From: Brevundimonas sp. 357
Lineage (GTDB): Bacteria > Pseudomonadota > Alphaproteobacteria > Caulobacterales > Caulobacteraceae
Length of the DNA: 64,000 nucleotides
Reading direction: 5' to 3'
NCBI RefSeq assembly: GCF_003938605.1
Contig: NZ_RHWX01000001.1
Span: 124,001-188,000, forward strand
A program made the translations under genes and the position numbers. The notes under the pieces are model-generated. The model made no database searches. It saw nothing but the letters and a program-made list of their open reading frames with translations, and was not told the DNA's origin. Within the stretch, counting starts at the first letter, position 1. Each line of letters opens with the position of its first letter. Shown one piece after another: positions 28,070 through 38,673 of the stretch.

Positions 28070-29419
28070 CTAGCCCGCCGCCTTCACCGCCTCGGCGACC
28101 TCGTTGACCACGCGCTTGACCAGGGCCTCGTCGTCGCCCTCGGCCATGACGCGAATCAGCTTCTCCGTGCCCGACGGCCGGACCAGCAGGCGGCCCGAGC
28201 CGTTCAGCGCCGCCTCGGCCTCAGCCATGGCCGCCTTGACCTTGGCGTCCTCCAGCGGCTTTCCGGCGGTGTAGCGGACGTTCTGCAGCAGTTGCGGCAC
28301 CGGCTCGAACTGACGCGCCAGCTCGCTCATCGGCACGCCCGCCTCGACCAGGACGGCCAGCACCTGCAGCGCCGCCATCAGGCCGTCGCCGGTCGTGGCG
28401 TGGTCTTTCAGGATGATGTGGCCCGACTGTTCGCCGCCGATGTTGAAACCGCCCTCGCGCATCCGCTCCATGACGTAGCGGTCGCCGACCTTGGTGCGCT
28501 CCAACGTCAGGCCCTCGGCCTTCAGACGGCGCTCCAGGCCCAGGTTGGACATGACGGTGGCGACCACGCCGTTGCCGTTCAGCCGCCCGCGCTTGGCCCA
28601 GTCCAGCCCGATCAGGGCCATGATCTGATCGCCGTCGACCACATGCCCCTTCTCGTCGCAGATGATGACCCGGTCGGCGTCGCCGTCCAGCGCGATGCCG
28701 ATGTCGCAGCGATAGCGTTTCACCGCCTCGGACACCGCCTCCGGATGGGTCGAACCGCATTCGGCGTTGATGTTCAGACCGTTGGGCTCGACGCCTACAG
28801 GAAAGACCTCGGCGCCCAGTTCATAGAGGGTCGTCGGCGCCACGCGGTAGCCCGCGCCGTTGGCGCAGTCGATGGCGATGCGCAGGCCCTTCAGGCTGAG
28901 CCGCTTGGGGAAGGCCTGTTTGGCGATCTCGATGTAGCGCGGCGGGGCGTCGTCGATGCGCTTGACCCGGCCCAGCTTGTTCGACGGCGCCAGATCCTGA
29001 TCCAGGGCCCCGTCCATCATGGCCTCGATCTTCAGCTCGATCTCATCCGACAGCTTGTAGCCGTCCGGCCCGAACAGCTTGATGCCGTTGTCCGCATAAT
29101 CGTTGTGCGAGGCCGAGATCATAATGCCCAGATCGGCGCGCATCGAGCGGGTCATCATGGCCACGCCCGGCGTCGGCAGCGGCCCGAACGTCCGCACGTC
29201 CATCCCGACCGAGGCGAGACCCGCGACAAGCGCCGGCTCGATCATATAGCCGGACAGACGGGTGTCCTTGCCGATCACCACCAGATGGCGGCGGTCGTCG
29301 TCGGTGCGGAACAGCCGACCGGCGGCCAGGCCGACGCGCAGGGCCACCTCGGCCGTCATCGGATGGGTGTTGGCCCGGCCGCGAATGCCATCGGTGCCGA
29401 AGTATTTTCTCTCGCCCAA
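28070..29419 (-). CDS. glmM: Phosphoglucosamine mutase
   Basis: A 449-residue enzyme turning glucosamine-6-phosphate into glucosamine-1-phosphate for UDP-GlcNAc. It has the GlmM N-terminus [13 protein letters not shown], the phosphoserine loop [14 protein letters not shown] with Ser near residue 104, the metal loop LDGDADR and the C-terminal [12 protein letters not shown]. The start is TTG at 29419: translation is Met-Gly-Glu-Arg-Lys-Tyr-Phe-Gly, and AAGGA lies about 8 nt upstream. It is divergent from glmS, which makes its substrate, so the 183-nt spacer is probably a shared control region. Confidence 0.93.
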   Translation of the reverse strand: MGERKYFGTDGIRGRANTHPMTAEVALRVGLAAGRLFRTDDDRRHLVVIGKDTRLSGYMIEPALVAGLASVGMDVRTFGPLPTPGVAMMTRSMRADLGIMISASHNDYADNGIKLFGPDGYKLSDEIELKIEAMMDGALDQDLAPSNKLGRVKRIDDAPPRYIEIAKQAFPKRLSLKGLRIAIDCANGAGYRVAPTTLYELGAEVFPVGVEPNGLNINAECGSTHPEAVSEAVKRYRCDIGIALDGDADRVIICDEKGHVVDGDQIMALIGLDWAKRGRLNGNGVVATVMSNLGLERRLKAEGLTLERTKVGDRYVMERMREGGFNIGGEQSGHIILKDHATTGDGLMAALQVLAVLVEAGVPMSELARQFEPVPQLLQNVRYTAGKPLEDAKVKAAMAEAEAALNGSGRLLVRPSGTEKLIRVMAEGDDEALVKRVVNEVAEAVKAAG

Positions 29420-29602
29420 GAGGCCGTCCTTCGCTGGCGGCCCCGGAATTGCAAAGAAACCTTCCGAAACCCATTTTTTGATGTCGTCGCCCCCGCGATT
29501 TCCTAGAGCGGAGATCAAGGGCGGAGGCTGAACCCTCTCGCTTACCTCAATTTCGCGGCCCTGCGCAAAAAGCGTCGGCCGCATCCGATCGGAGCAGACC
29601 TC

Positions 29603-31417
29603 ATGTGCGGCATCATCGGCGTCACCGGAACCGGCCCCGTCGTCCCTCGCCTGATCGACAGCCTGAAGCGGCTGGAGTACCGCGGCTATGACTCGGCCGG
29701 CGTCGCCGTGCAGAACGACGGCGGCGTCGAGCGCCGTCGCGCCAAGGGCAAGATCCGCGAGCTGGAGGCCGTGCTGGCCGCCGACCCGATCGCCGGGACC
29801 GTCGGCGTCGGCCACACCCGCTGGGCCACCCACGGCGCCCCGACCACGACCAACGCCCACCCGCACAAGGCCGGTCGCGTCTGCCTGGTCCACAACGGCA
29901 TCATCGAGAATTTCGCCGAGCTGAAGGCTGAGATGGAGGCCGAGGGCCGCGTCTTCGAAAGCCAGACCGACACCGAGGTCGTGGCTCATCTGCTGGATCA
30001 CAAGCTGGCGGCTGGGATGGCCCCGCTGGACGCCTTCAAGGCCACCCTCGACCGCCTGACCGGCGCCTACGCCCTCGCCGTCCTGATCGAGGGCGAGGAC
30101 GAGCTGATCCTGGGCGCGCGTCGCGGCAGCCCTCTGGTCGTCGGCTGGGGCGAGGGCGAGATGTATCTGGGCTCGGACGCCTTGGCCGTCGGCCCCTTCA
30201 CCCAGAAGATCTCCTATCTGGAAGAAGGCGACTACGTCGCCGTGACCCGCACCGGCGCGCGCATGTTCGACGCCTCGGGCCGCCCGGCCGACCGCGCCGT
30301 GGTCCAGGTCTCCGCCTCCTCTGCCCTGGTCGAGAAGGGCGAGTACCGCCACTTCATGGAAAAAGAGATCCACGAACAGCCCGACAGCGTCCAGCACACC
30401 CTGTCGGAATACCTCGACCTGGTCTCCGGCAAAGCCAAGGTGCAGGCCGTCGACTTCGCCGCGATCGAGCGCATCCAGATCGTCGCCTGCGGCACCGCCT
30501 TCTACGCCGGCCAGATCGGCAAATACGCCTTTGAACGCTATGCGGGCCTGCCCTGCGACGTCGAGATCGCCTCGGAGTTCCGCTATCGCCATCCGGCCGT
30601 GAGCAAGGGGACGCTGGCCGTCGCCGTCAGCCAGTCGGGCGAGACCGCCGACACCCTGGCCAGCCTGACCTGGTGCAAGGCGCAGGGGCTGAAGACCGCC
30701 GCCGTGGTCAACGTCCACACCTCCTCCATGGCGCGCGAGGCCGAAGTCCTGTGGCCGACCCACGCCGGGCCGGAAATCGGCGTCGCCTCGACCAAGGCCT
30801 TCACCGCCCAGGTCGCCGCCCTGCTGTCGCTGGCCGTGGCGGCGGGCGTGGCCCGCGGCAAGATCGACGCCGCCCAGGAGGCCGAACTGGTCAAGGCCCT
30901 GTTCGAGGCCCCGCGCCTGATCGCCGAGGCCCTGCAGATGGATGCGGGCATCCACGCCCTGACACTCGACCTGGCCAAGGCGCGCGACGTGCTGTTCCTG
31001 GGCCGCGGCCCGATGTTCCCGCTGGCCATGGAAGGCGCGCTGAAGCTGAAGGAGATCAGCTATATCCACGCCGAGGGCTATGCCGCCGGCGAGCTGAAGC
31101 ACGGCCCCATCGCCCTGATCGACGAAGCGACCCCGACGGTGGCGCTGGCCCCGCTGGACGACCTGTTCGAAAAGACCGCCTCCAACCTGCAGGAAGTCGC
31201 CGCGCGCGGCGGTCCGGTCATCATGATCGCCCCGGAAAAGGCGCCCGACCCGCACGGCGCGGGCATCCGCCGCGTCCATGCGCCGGACTGCCCCGCCCTG
31301 ATCTCGCCCCTGGTCTACGCCGTGCCGATGCAACTGCTGGCCTATTACACCGCCGTACAGAAGGGCACGGACGTCGACCAGCCGCGCAACCTGGCCAAGT
31401 CGGTGACGGTGGAATAG
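29603..31417 (+). CDS. glmS: Glutamine-fructose-6-phosphate aminotransferase (isomerizing)
   Basis: A 604-residue enzyme making glucosamine-6-phosphate from fructose-6-phosphate and glutamine, the first step of UDP-GlcNAc synthesis. The N-terminal amidotransferase starts MCGIIGVTG with the catalytic Cys2, and the SIS isomerase halves follow ([24 protein letters not shown]), ending in the essential KSVTVE tail. No glmS ribozyme is recognisable in the leader; that form is typical of Firmicutes. It is divergent from glmM, which uses its product. Confidence 0.96.
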   Translation: MCGIIGVTGTGPVVPRLIDSLKRLEYRGYDSAGVAVQNDGGVERRRAKGKIRELEAVLAADPIAGTVGVGHTRWATHGAPTTTNAHPHKAGRVCLVHNGIIENFAELKAEMEAEGRVFESQTDTEVVAHLLDHKLAAGMAPLDAFKATLDRLTGAYALAVLIEGEDELILGARRGSPLVVGWGEGEMYLGSDALAVGPFTQKISYLEEGDYVAVTRTGARMFDASGRPADRAVVQVSASSALVEKGEYRHFMEKEIHEQPDSVQHTLSEYLDLVSGKAKVQAVDFAAIERIQIVACGTAFYAGQIGKYAFERYAGLPCDVEIASEFRYRHPAVSKGTLAVAVSQSGETADTLASLTWCKAQGLKTAAVVNVHTSSMAREAEVLWPTHAGPEIGVASTKAFTAQVAALLSLAVAAGVARGKIDAAQEAELVKALFEAPRLIAEALQMDAGIHALTLDLAKARDVLFLGRGPMFPLAMEGALKLKEISYIHAEGYAAGELKHGPIALIDEATPTVALAPLDDLFEKTASNLQEVAARGGPVIMIAPEKAPDPHGAGIRRVHAPDCPALISPLVYAVPMQLLAYYTAVQKGTDVDQPRNLAKSVTVE

Positions 31418-31500
31418 GCGAACCCGATCAGCCTGAGGGCGTTTGGAAGCTTCACGAATTACGCCTATGACAGGCGCCCCAAGGCTGATCAGGACGATCC

Positions 31501-32379
31501 ATGACGACCTCTCCCGCCCGCCTGCGCAAGGCGGTCCTGCCCGTGGCCGGTCTCGGCACGCGGGTTCTGCCCGGCACCAAGACCACGCCGAAGGAGCTGC
31601 TGAACGTCGTCGACCGACCGATCCTCTCCTACATCGTGGAAGAGGCGCGCGAGGCGGGGATCGAGCACATCGTCTTCGTCACCGGCCGCGCCAAACAGGC
31701 GATCGAGGACTATTTCGACCACCAGATCGAGCTTGAGGCCCAGCTCCTGGCCAAGGGCAAGACCGAGATCCTGGAGATCATGAACGCCGAGCTGGCCCAG
31801 GCCGGCGAGATGAGCTTCACCCGCCAGATGCAGCCCAAGGGGTTGGGCCACGCCGTCTGGTGCGCCCGCGACATCATCGGCCACGAGCCCTTCGCCGTCA
31901 TCCTGCCCGACGTCATCGTGGATTCTCAGCCCGGCGCCCTGAAGCAGCTGGCCGAGGTCTACGCCCAGGTCGGCGGCAACGTCATCGGCGTCGAGGCCGT
32001 GCCCGAGGCCGACACCCATAAATACGGCATCATCGACCCCTCGTCCCAGAACGGCCGCCGCTACGGCATGAAGGGCATGATCGAAAAGCCCGCCCAGGGC
32101 GCGGCGCCCTCGAACATGTCGATCTCGGGCCGCTACATCCTGCAGCCGGAAATCTTCGACCTGCTGGCAACGCAGGAGCGCGGCGCCGGCGGCGAGATCC
32201 AGCTGACCGACGCCATGGACCGGCTGATGAAGACGCAAACCTTCACCGCCTATGAGTATGAGGGCGTGACGCACGACTGCGGCGACAAGATCGGCCTGCT
32301 GCGCGCCAACGTCGCCCTGGCCCTGAAGCGCCCCGACCTCGGCGACGCCGCCCGCAAGGCCATCGAAAGCCTGTTGTAA
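31501..32379 (+). CDS. galU: UTP-glucose-1-phosphate uridylyltransferase
   Basis: A 292-residue nucleotidyltransferase that makes UDP-glucose. The signature motif [18 protein letters not shown] is at the N-terminus, with [16 protein letters not shown] and a conserved [15 protein letters not shown]-glucose serves glycans, trehalose and, through SqdB next door, UDP-sulfoquinovose. It follows glmS by 83 nt on the same strand. Confidence 0.95.
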   Translation: MTTSPARLRKAVLPVAGLGTRVLPGTKTTPKELLNVVDRPILSYIVEEAREAGIEHIVFVTGRAKQAIEDYFDHQIELEAQLLAKGKTEILEIMNAELAQAGEMSFTRQMQPKGLGHAVWCARDIIGHEPFAVILPDVIVDSQPGALKQLAEVYAQVGGNVIGVEAVPEADTHKYGIIDPSSQNGRRYGMKGMIEKPAQGAAPSNMSISGRYILQPEIFDLLATQERGAGGEIQLTDAMDRLMKTQTFTAYEYEGVTHDCGDKIGLLRANVALALKRPDLGDAARKAIESLL

Positions 32380-32722
32380 CCTCGCTTCTCCTCTTTTGTG
32401 ATCGTGAAGCGCTCAAGCCGCCAGCGCGGCGACACGCTCAAATCCTTCTCCCACAAGGGGAGAAGGACGTAGGACGCCAGCATAACGAGCGTCAAAAATC
32501 GCTTTGATTTCAAAGTCCCCTTCGCTGCAGACCGGCTTCAACCCGCCTTACTTGCCCGCCACTTCATCATCGCTGGTCAGCCCCGATAACTCCTCCGAGT
32601 TCAGACGAATTGGACTCTGTTTTTCCGCCCTGCGTCGCTTTCGCCGCGCGCCTCACGCCACGCTTTCGCCCCCTCGCGCGTTCGGCTAGGCAGGTTAGAG
32701 TGCTGAAAACGAGGTTCGACTG
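32380..32722. other. Intergenic region between galU and sqdB with a hairpin repeat
   Basis: A 343-nt spacer with no credible gene. The only clear structure is the inverted repeat CCTTCTCCC-ACAA-GGGGAGAAGG at 32444-32466, a 9-bp stem of the 'CTCCCacaaGGGAG' type often scattered in alphaproteobacterial intergenic DNA. It may act as a galU terminator without a T-run. The rest, including AT-richer TTTGATTTCAAAG near 32502-32515, probably carries the sqdB promoter. No recognisable pho box was found. Confidence 0.5.
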
Positions 32723-33955
32723 ATGCGCGTGATGATTCTGGGCGGCGACGGCTTCTGCGGCTGGCCCACGGCCCTGCACCTCTCGGCGCGCGGCTGGGAC
32801 GTGTTGGTCGTCGACAACCTCAGCCGCCGCAACATCGACAATGAGCTGGAAATCCGCTCCCTGACCCCGATCCGCACCATGGGCGAGCGCATCGCCGCGT
32901 GGCAGGAGGTCTCGGGCCGCACCATCGACTTCGTCAATCTGACCGTCGGCAAGGAGTTCGATCGCCTGGTCGCCCTGATCAAGGACTGGGCGCCCGACAG
33001 CGTCGTCCACTTCGCCGAACAGCGCGCCGCCCCCTATTCGATGAAGTCGGCGCGGCACAAGCTCTACACCGTCGACAACAATCTGAACGCCACCAACCAC
33101 CTGCTGGCCGCCATCGTCGAAAGCGGGCGGGACGTCCACCTGGCCCACCTGGGGACCATGGGGGTCTACGGCTACACCACGGCGGGCCTGCGCATTCCCG
33201 AGGGTTATCTGAAGGTCACGGTCGACACCGACCACGGCCCGACCGAACAGGAAATCCTGTTCCCGCCGAACCCCGGCAGCATCTATCACATGACCAAGAC
33301 GCAGGACGCCCTGCTGTTCCAGTTCTACGCCAAGAACGACGGGCTGCGGATCACCGACCTGCACCAGGGCATCGTCTGGGGCGCCCAGACCGAGGAAACC
33401 CGCCAGGACGAGCGCCTGATCAACCGCTTCGACTATGACGGCGACTACGGCACGGTGCTGAACCGCTTCCTGATGCAGGGCGCGCTTGGCTATCCGCTGA
33501 CGGTGCACGGCTCGGGCGGGCAGACGCGGGCCTTCATCCACATCCAGGACACGGTGCGCTGCGTCGAACTGGCGCTGAAAAACCCGCCCAAGCGCGGCGA
33601 CCGGGTCAAGATCCTCAACCAGATGACCGAGAGCCGCCGTGTCCGCGATCTGGCGCAGATGGTGGCCGGGATGACCGGCGCCGAAATCCACAACGTCGCC
33701 AATCCGCGTCAGGAGGCCGACGAGAACGAACTGGTCGTCGCCAATGACCAGTTCCGCGAACTGGGGCTGAAGCCGATCACCCTGGCCGAAGGTCTGATGG
33801 CCGATGTGACCGACATCGCCCGCCGCTACGCCGACCGCGCCGACCGGACCAAGATCCCTTGCGTCACCGCCTGGAACGCGGGCCGCGCCGAAGCCCTGCG
33901 CGACGAGGCTGAAGCGACCTCCGCCCCTTCCCCCGTCCGCGTCCTGTCCGCCTGA
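32723..33955 (+). CDS. sqdB: UDP-sulfoquinovose synthase (SqdB/SQD1 family)
   Basis: A 410-residue NAD-dependent extended SDR that converts UDP-glucose and sulfite to UDP-sulfoquinovose, the head-group donor of sulfolipid. The N-terminal dinucleotide motif GGDGFCGWPTALHLS, the segment HFAEQRAAPYSM, the motif TMGVYGY and the Tyr-x3-Lys pair YHMTK all match plant SQD1. The C-terminus NPRQEADENELVVAND also fits. The gene is downstream of galU, which supplies UDP-glucose. No sulfolipid glycosyltransferase (SqdX/SqdD) lies beside it in this window, so the rest of the pathway must be elsewhere. Confidence 0.9.
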   Translation: MRVMILGGDGFCGWPTALHLSARGWDVLVVDNLSRRNIDNELEIRSLTPIRTMGERIAAWQEVSGRTIDFVNLTVGKEFDRLVALIKDWAPDSVVHFAEQRAAPYSMKSARHKLYTVDNNLNATNHLLAAIVESGRDVHLAHLGTMGVYGYTTAGLRIPEGYLKVTVDTDHGPTEQEILFPPNPGSIYHMTKTQDALLFQFYAKNDGLRITDLHQGIVWGAQTEETRQDERLINRFDYDGDYGTVLNRFLMQGALGYPLTVHGSGGQTRAFIHIQDTVRCVELALKNPPKRGDRVKILNQMTESRRVRDLAQMVAGMTGAEIHNVANPRQEADENELVVANDQFRELGLKPITLAEGLMADVTDIARRYADRADRTKIPCVTAWNAGRAEALRDEAEATSAPSPVRVLSA

Positions 33956-33969
33956 AAGACCAAAGCCCG

Positions 33970-34848
33970 ATGACCGAACCCGCCGCCGCCCCCTCCCTGC
34001 TGGTGTTCGGCGGCGGCTATCTGGGACAGGCGGCGGCGCGCGAGACCCTGCGGCGCGGCGGCCGGGCCTTCGCCACCTCGCGCGATCCGGAAACCCGCCA
34101 GGCGCTGGCCGGGCAGGGAATCACGCCGGTCCATCCCGCCGACGCCCTTGCCCTGGGCGCAGCCCTGACTGCCGCTCAGGCCGTGCTGATCACCACGCCG
34201 CCGGACGCCCACGGCTGCCCCGCCCTGCGCGCCCTGACGCCCCTGGCCGCTGACGCCTGGCCCGACTGGATCGGCTATATCTCCTCCACCTCTGTCTACG
34301 GCGACCGCGCGGGCGGCTGGGCCTTCGAGGGCGATCCGCTGAACGCCGCCACGCTGGAGGGCGCCCGCCGCGCGCGGGTCGAGCGGGACTGGCTGGACGG
34401 GGCGCAGGGCATGGGGCTGACGCTTCAGGTCTTTCGCCTGCCCGGCTTCTACGGCCCCGGCCGCAGCGTCCTCGACCGCCTGCGCGCCGGAACCGCCCGG
34501 CTGGTCAGAAAACCCGGCCAGGTGTTCAACCGCATCCATGTCGACGACATCGTCTCCGGCCTGTTCGCCTCCATGGCCCGGCCGCGCCCCGGCGGCGTCT
34601 ACAACCTGACCGATGACGAACCGACCTCGGCCGACGTCGTCACCGCCTGGGCGGCTGAACGCCTGAAGCTGCCGCGCCCGCCTGAGGTCGGCTGGACCGA
34701 CCCCGAGGTCAGCGACGCCATGCGCCGCTTCTATCTGGACTCCAAGCGCGTCTCCAACGCCCGCGCCAAGGCCGAACTGGGCTGGCGTCCCCGCTACCCA
34801 TCCTACCGCGAGGGGCTGGAAGCCATCCTCGCCGAGGAAGCGCCCTGA
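33970..34848 (+). CDS. NAD(P)-dependent SDR/epimerase-like protein
   Basis: A 292-residue extended SDR-like protein. The first motif is LLVFGGGYLGQAAARETLRRG; STSVYGD and later VFRLPGFYGPGRSVLDRL suit sugar-nucleotide epimerases and the YeeZ-type family. The usual Tyr-x3-Lys motif is not evident, so catalysis is doubtful. It starts 14 nt after sqdB and is surely cotranscribed. A role in sulfolipid or other nucleotide-sugar metabolism is inference. A terminator follows. Confidence 0.75.
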   Translation: MTEPAAAPSLLVFGGGYLGQAAARETLRRGGRAFATSRDPETRQALAGQGITPVHPADALALGAALTAAQAVLITTPPDAHGCPALRALTPLAADAWPDWIGYISSTSVYGDRAGGWAFEGDPLNAATLEGARRARVERDWLDGAQGMGLTLQVFRLPGFYGPGRSVLDRLRAGTARLVRKPGQVFNRIHVDDIVSGLFASMARPRPGGVYNLTDDEPTSADVVTAWAAERLKLPRPPEVGWTDPEVSDAMRRFYLDSKRVSNARAKAELGWRPRYPSYREGLEAILAEEAP

Positions 34849-34856
34849 CATGCGAA

Positions 34857-34891
34857 AGGCGCGCCGACCGAAATCGACGCGCCTATTTTTT
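34857..34891 (+). terminator. Terminator of the sqdB operon
   Basis: AGGCGCG pairs with CGCGCCT, then a C/A mismatch and three more pairs (CGA/TCG) around a short loop, and the 3' side runs into TATTTTTT. It follows the SDR gene by 9 nt and faces the end of the convergent DUF1134 gene. Confidence 0.85.
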
Positions 34892-34931
34892 CGCTCAAGC
34901 CGCGAGGGTCCGCGACCCGAGCATAGCGAAC

Positions 34932-35552
34932 CTAGAATGGCAGGATGTTGCGCTGGCGGCTGTAGCTCATGGTGCCGACGTTGGCGCCCAGACGCACGCC
35001 GACGCCGGTGCGGATCGGGGCCAGGACGATGCCGTCCGCGCGCTGATAGTTCACGCCCAGACCGGCGACCAGATAGGCCGAACCCTCGACGCCCGGATAG
35101 CGGCGATAGAGCATGTCGGGATGGAACAGGCCGTAGACCAGGGTGAAGACCCGGCTGGCGTTGCCGCCCCAGTCCCAACCGATGGAGGCGCCCTGCCAGA
35201 ACACCTCCTGCGAAGCCGACAAATCCTTCATGTGCAGGGCCCCGCGGCCGTAGCGCAGGCCGGCCACCACGGCGCCCGCGCCTTCCTCGCCCGCGATATA
35301 GGCGGTCGGGCGGTCGCCCTGTTCGGCGAAGATGCGTTCGATGGCGCCGCCTACGGCCTCGGCGGCGATACCCAGCTCGCGCGAACCGGCGGCGACCAGC
35401 TCGTCGAAGGTATAGGCCTGGGCGTTCTGATCCGAAGCGATCGGATAGTTGGGATCGGCGGGCGGACGGCTGGCGCAGGCGCCGAGACCGGCGGGCAGGG
35501 CGCCGGCGGCGGCGAGGCCGAGGCTGGTGCGGATCAGTTGGCGGCGGTGCAT
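34932..35552 (-). CDS. EipA/DUF1134-family lipoprotein with Tat-like signal
   Basis: A 206-residue protein. The N-terminus (MHRRQLIRTSLGLAAAGALPAGLGAC) combines a twin-arginine-like pair with a lipobox ending in Cys26, so an outer or inner membrane lipoprotein is likely. The mature part matches the DUF1134 family (EipA of Brucella), with AGEEGAGAVVAGLRYG, DWGGNASRVFTLVYGL and GVGVRLGANVG. EipA is a small periplasmic protein linked to envelope integrity. This version differs in being lipidated. The gene is on its own, after a terminator of the convergent operon. Confidence 0.8.
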   Translation of the reverse strand: MHRRQLIRTSLGLAAAGALPAGLGACASRPPADPNYPIASDQNAQAYTFDELVAAGSRELGIAAEAVGGAIERIFAEQGDRPTAYIAGEEGAGAVVAGLRYGRGALHMKDLSASQEVFWQGASIGWDWGGNASRVFTLVYGLFHPDMLYRRYPGVEGSAYLVAGLGVNYQRADGIVLAPIRTGVGVRLGANVGTMSYSRQRNILPF

Positions 35553-35725
35553 GGTCGAGGCTCCCGGCTAAGGACGGTCCGCCCGTCGTCGCGGGCTTGG
35601 CCTACCGTCCGTGCCTTTTACGGCAGCCTTGGGGCTTTAAGGTTAACCGAAGATTGCCCGCACCTCGTTAAAGCGTTCCGGCGGATCAAGCCTGCGTCAT
35701 GCAGACCGGAAATTCGCCGGGCCGT

Positions 35726-36277
35726 TCAATGCTTGTCGGTCTTGGCCGCGATCCAGTCCATCAGGGCCAGAAGCACGCCCGAGGCGATGAAGGTCAGATG
35801 GATGATCACCGCCCACATCAGCGCCGCCTGGTCCAGCGGATGGCCCGGCTTGCCGATGTTCATGAAGCTCTTGAGCAGATAGATGGCCGAGATCGCCACG
35901 ATGGAGGCGATCAGCTTCATCTTCAGACCCGAGAAGTCCACCGAGCCCATCCACGGCGGCCGATCTACCTGGTTCTCGTCCAGGTCCAGCTTGGAGACGA
36001 AATTCTCATAGCCGGAATAGAGGACGATCAGCAGCAGATTGCCCGCCAGAGACAAATCCACCAGGCTGAGAATGGCCAGGATGGCGGTGTCGGACGTCAT
36101 GTGGCCGTCGCCGACGATGAAGGCCTGCGGCAGGTAGTAGAACAGCTCCCGCACGAAGACGACCAGCAGCATCACCAGGGCCAGGACCAGACCCAGGTAG
36201 AACGGCGCCATCAGCCAGCGCGCGCGGAACAGGTTGCGTTCGAACTGGGTCTCGGCCCAGGGCTTCTTGTCCGTCAT
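35726..36277 (-). CDS. YqhA/UPF0114 family membrane protein
   Basis: A 183-residue protein with about four membrane helices, matching the YqhA/UPF0114 family: FERNLFRARWLMAPFYLGLVLAL near the start and LVDLSLAGNLLLIVLYSGYENFVS in the middle. The family function is unknown. Its ATG is 2 nt past the stop of pheT, so it is the last gene of the phe transcription unit, an unusual spot for it. Confidence 0.85.
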   Translation of the reverse strand: MTDKKPWAETQFERNLFRARWLMAPFYLGLVLALVMLLVVFVRELFYYLPQAFIVGDGHMTSDTAILAILSLVDLSLAGNLLLIVLYSGYENFVSKLDLDENQVDRPPWMGSVDFSGLKMKLIASIVAISAIYLLKSFMNIGKPGHPLDQAALMWAVIIHLTFIASGVLLALMDWIAAKTDKH

Positions 36278-36279
36278 GC

Positions 36280-38673
36280 TCAGCTTCTCAGGATTCCGCC
36301 CGCCTTGGCGGCGGCGGCCTTGACCTTGGCTGTCAGAGCTTCGATTTCGGCCTCGGCCAGGGTGGCGCCGCGGGGCTGGATCTCGACCTCGATAGCGACC
36401 GACTTCTGGCCCTCGGGCACGCCCTGGCCGCGATAGACGTCGAAGACGCGCACCTCGGCGATCAGGGCCTTGTCGGCGCCCGCCACGGCGCGGGTCAGGT
36501 CGCCCACGGCCTTGGCTTCATCCATCAGGAAGGCGAAGTCGCGGGTCAGCGGCATCAGGTTCGGCAGGTCCGCCGCGCCGCGCGCCTTGCCCGCTTTGCC
36601 GCGTGGTTCCGGCACGGAATCCAGCACGATCTCGAAGGCCAGCATGGGGCCGTCGGCGTCCAGGGCCTTCAGCACGCGCGGGTGCAGGGCGCCGAACTCG
36701 ACGATGACGTTCTTGGGCCCCAGTTGCAGCCGCGCCGAGCGGCCGGGATGCCACCAGTCGCGGTTCGACCCTTGCGTCAGTTGCAGGGAGGCGACCGGCG
36801 CGCCGATCTCTTCCAGCAGGGCCATCAGGTCGCCCTTCAGCGCGAACAGGGGGTCTTCCCCCGCTCCGCCCCAGTGACGGTCGGCGTGCGGCGCCACGAG
36901 GCCCGCAATGACGGTGCGCTGGCCGTTCGGCTGATCGTCCAGATAGATGGGGCCGATCTCGAACAGGGCGACGTCGGCGTGGCCGCGCGCGGCGTTGCGC
37001 GCCGCCGCCTGGATCAGGTTCGGCAGGGCCGAGGGCCGCATGCAGTCCAGATCGGCCGCGATCGGGTTCTCCAGCACCAGACGCTCGTCCCCGCCGCCGA
37101 ACAGGGCGGCGATCGACTGTTTGGTGAAGGACCAGGTGACGGCCTCGGCATAGCCCAGGGCCGCCAGGGCGCGGCGCGCCGTGCGCACGCGCGCCTGACG
37201 CGGGCTCAGCACTCCGCCGGGGGCCGGCGCGACCGCCGGCAAGGGCGTGTCGGGCAGGGCGGCGTAGCCCTCGATGCGGGCGACTTCCTCGACCAGATCG
37301 GCCGGGCCTTCAACGTCGCGGCGCCAGGACGGCGGCGTCACCGACCAGGGCGAGCCGCGCATGACGGTGAAGCCCAGGGCGAACAGGATCTCGAAGACCC
37401 GGTCCTCGCCCAGGTCCATTCCCGACAGCCGCTTCACATAGGAAGGGTCGAAGGCGAAGGCGGCCGGGGCGGCCGGGGCCTGGCCCGCCACCGTGACCAT
37501 CGACGGCTCGCCGCCGCACAGGTCCAGGATCAGCTGCGTCGCCAGCTCCAGACCGGGGACGACCGAGGCCGTGTCGACGCCGCGCGCGAAGCGGTACTGG
37601 GCGTCGGAGCTGACGCCCAGCGAGCGGCCCGTCTGGGCGATGGCGATGGGGTCGAACCAGGCGCTCTCGACGAAGACGTCGACCGTCTCGTCCGAGCAAC
37701 CCGTGGAGACGCCGCCCATGACGCCGCCCAGGCCGATGGCGCGCTGACCCTCGGCGTCGGCGATGACGCAGTCGGCGCCGCCGGGCGCATAGGTCTTGCC
37801 GTCCAGCGCCTCGATCCGATCGGCCTCGCCGCGACCGGCGCGCACCACGATCCCGTCGCCCGACAGGCTCGCCAGGTCATAGACGTGCAACGGCCGCGCG
37901 CGGTCGTAGGAAACCAGGTTGGTGATGTCGACGAGGCGGTTGATCGGACGCAGGCCGATCGCCGTCAGCCGCTGTTGCAGCCACTCCGGCGACGGGCCGT
38001 TCCGCACGCCCCGGATCACGCGACCGGCGAAGACCGGGCACAGTTCGGGCGCCTCCAGCGTCACCGAGACGGGGCTGTCGAAAGCCCCGACGACCGGCGC
38101 GATCTCCGGCGTCGTCAGCCTGCCGAGCCCGGCGGCGGCCAGGTCGCGGGCGATGCCCGCCACGCCCAGCCAGTCGGGACGGTTCGGCGTCACCTCGAAG
38201 TCGATGACCGGCTCGGCGCCGAAAACGCCCGCCGCAGGCTGGCCGACCCGCAGGTCGTCGGACAGCTCCAAAATGCCGTCGCTGTCGTCGGGCAGTTCAA
38301 GCTCCGCGCCCGAGCACAACATGCCGTTGGACACCACGCCGCGCACCGGCTTCTCGACCAGGGTCACGCCCAGGCCGGGCACATAGGCGCCGATGGGGGC
38401 GTAGATGGTGGTCAGGCCCGCCCGTGCGTTCGGCGCGCCGCAGACGATCTCCTTCAGACCGTCCACGGTCTCGACCTGGCAGACCTGCAGCCGGTCGGCG
38501 TTCGGGTGGCGTTCGGCCGAAACGATCTTGGCCACGGTAAAGGGCGCCAGGGCGGCGATGGGGTCGTGGACCTCCTCGACCTCCAGCCCGGCCATGGTCA
38601 TGGCCTCCGCGACCTGATCGACCTCGGCCTCGGTGTCGAGGTGGGCCTTCAGCCAGGAAAGCGTGAACTTCAT
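36280..38673 (-). CDS. pheT: Phenylalanyl-tRNA synthetase beta subunit
   Basis: A 797-residue subunit of the (alpha-beta)2 enzyme that charges tRNA-Phe. It has the EMAP/tRNA-binding domain ([19 protein letters not shown], near residues 40-60), the B3/B4 editing region and the C-terminal anticodon-binding domain ([10 protein letters not shown] to [11 protein letters not shown]). The ATG ([12 protein letters not shown]) overlaps the TGA of the small gene upstream as ATGA, so translation of pheT is coupled to that protein rather than directly to pheS. Confidence 0.96.
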   Translation of the reverse strand: MKFTLSWLKAHLDTEAEVDQVAEAMTMAGLEVEEVHDPIAALAPFTVAKIVSAERHPNADRLQVCQVETVDGLKEIVCGAPNARAGLTTIYAPIGAYVPGLGVTLVEKPVRGVVSNGMLCSGAELELPDDSDGILELSDDLRVGQPAAGVFGAEPVIDFEVTPNRPDWLGVAGIARDLAAAGLGRLTTPEIAPVVGAFDSPVSVTLEAPELCPVFAGRVIRGVRNGPSPEWLQQRLTAIGLRPINRLVDITNLVSYDRARPLHVYDLASLSGDGIVVRAGRGEADRIEALDGKTYAPGGADCVIADAEGQRAIGLGGVMGGVSTGCSDETVDVFVESAWFDPIAIAQTGRSLGVSSDAQYRFARGVDTASVVPGLELATQLILDLCGGEPSMVTVAGQAPAAPAAFAFDPSYVKRLSGMDLGEDRVFEILFALGFTVMRGSPWSVTPPSWRRDVEGPADLVEEVARIEGYAALPDTPLPAVAPAPGGVLSPRQARVRTARRALAALGYAEAVTWSFTKQSIAALFGGGDERLVLENPIAADLDCMRPSALPNLIQAAARNAARGHADVALFEIGPIYLDDQPNGQRTVIAGLVAPHADRHWGGAGEDPLFALKGDLMALLEEIGAPVASLQLTQGSNRDWWHPGRSARLQLGPKNVIVEFGALHPRVLKALDADGPMLAFEIVLDSVPEPRGKAGKARGAADLPNLMPLTRDFAFLMDEAKAVGDLTRAVAGADKALIAEVRVFDVYRGQGVPEGQKSVAIEVEIQPRGATLAEAEIEALTAKVKAAAAKAGGILRS

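Noticed and set aside
29420..29602. glmS ribozyme upstream of glmS
   Set aside because: No conserved ribozyme core was recognised in the 183-nt spacer; such ribozymes are typical of Firmicutes.
29420..31333. Upstream extension of glmM covering the antisense of glmS
   Set aside because: The in-frame extension runs antisense through glmS. GlmM's conserved N-terminus begins at TTG 29419, with a ribosome-binding site.
35620..35680. CtrA-type TTAA-N7-TTAA site
   Set aside because: TTAAGGTTAACC and TTAAAG occur near here but not with 7-nt spacing; the match is too weak.
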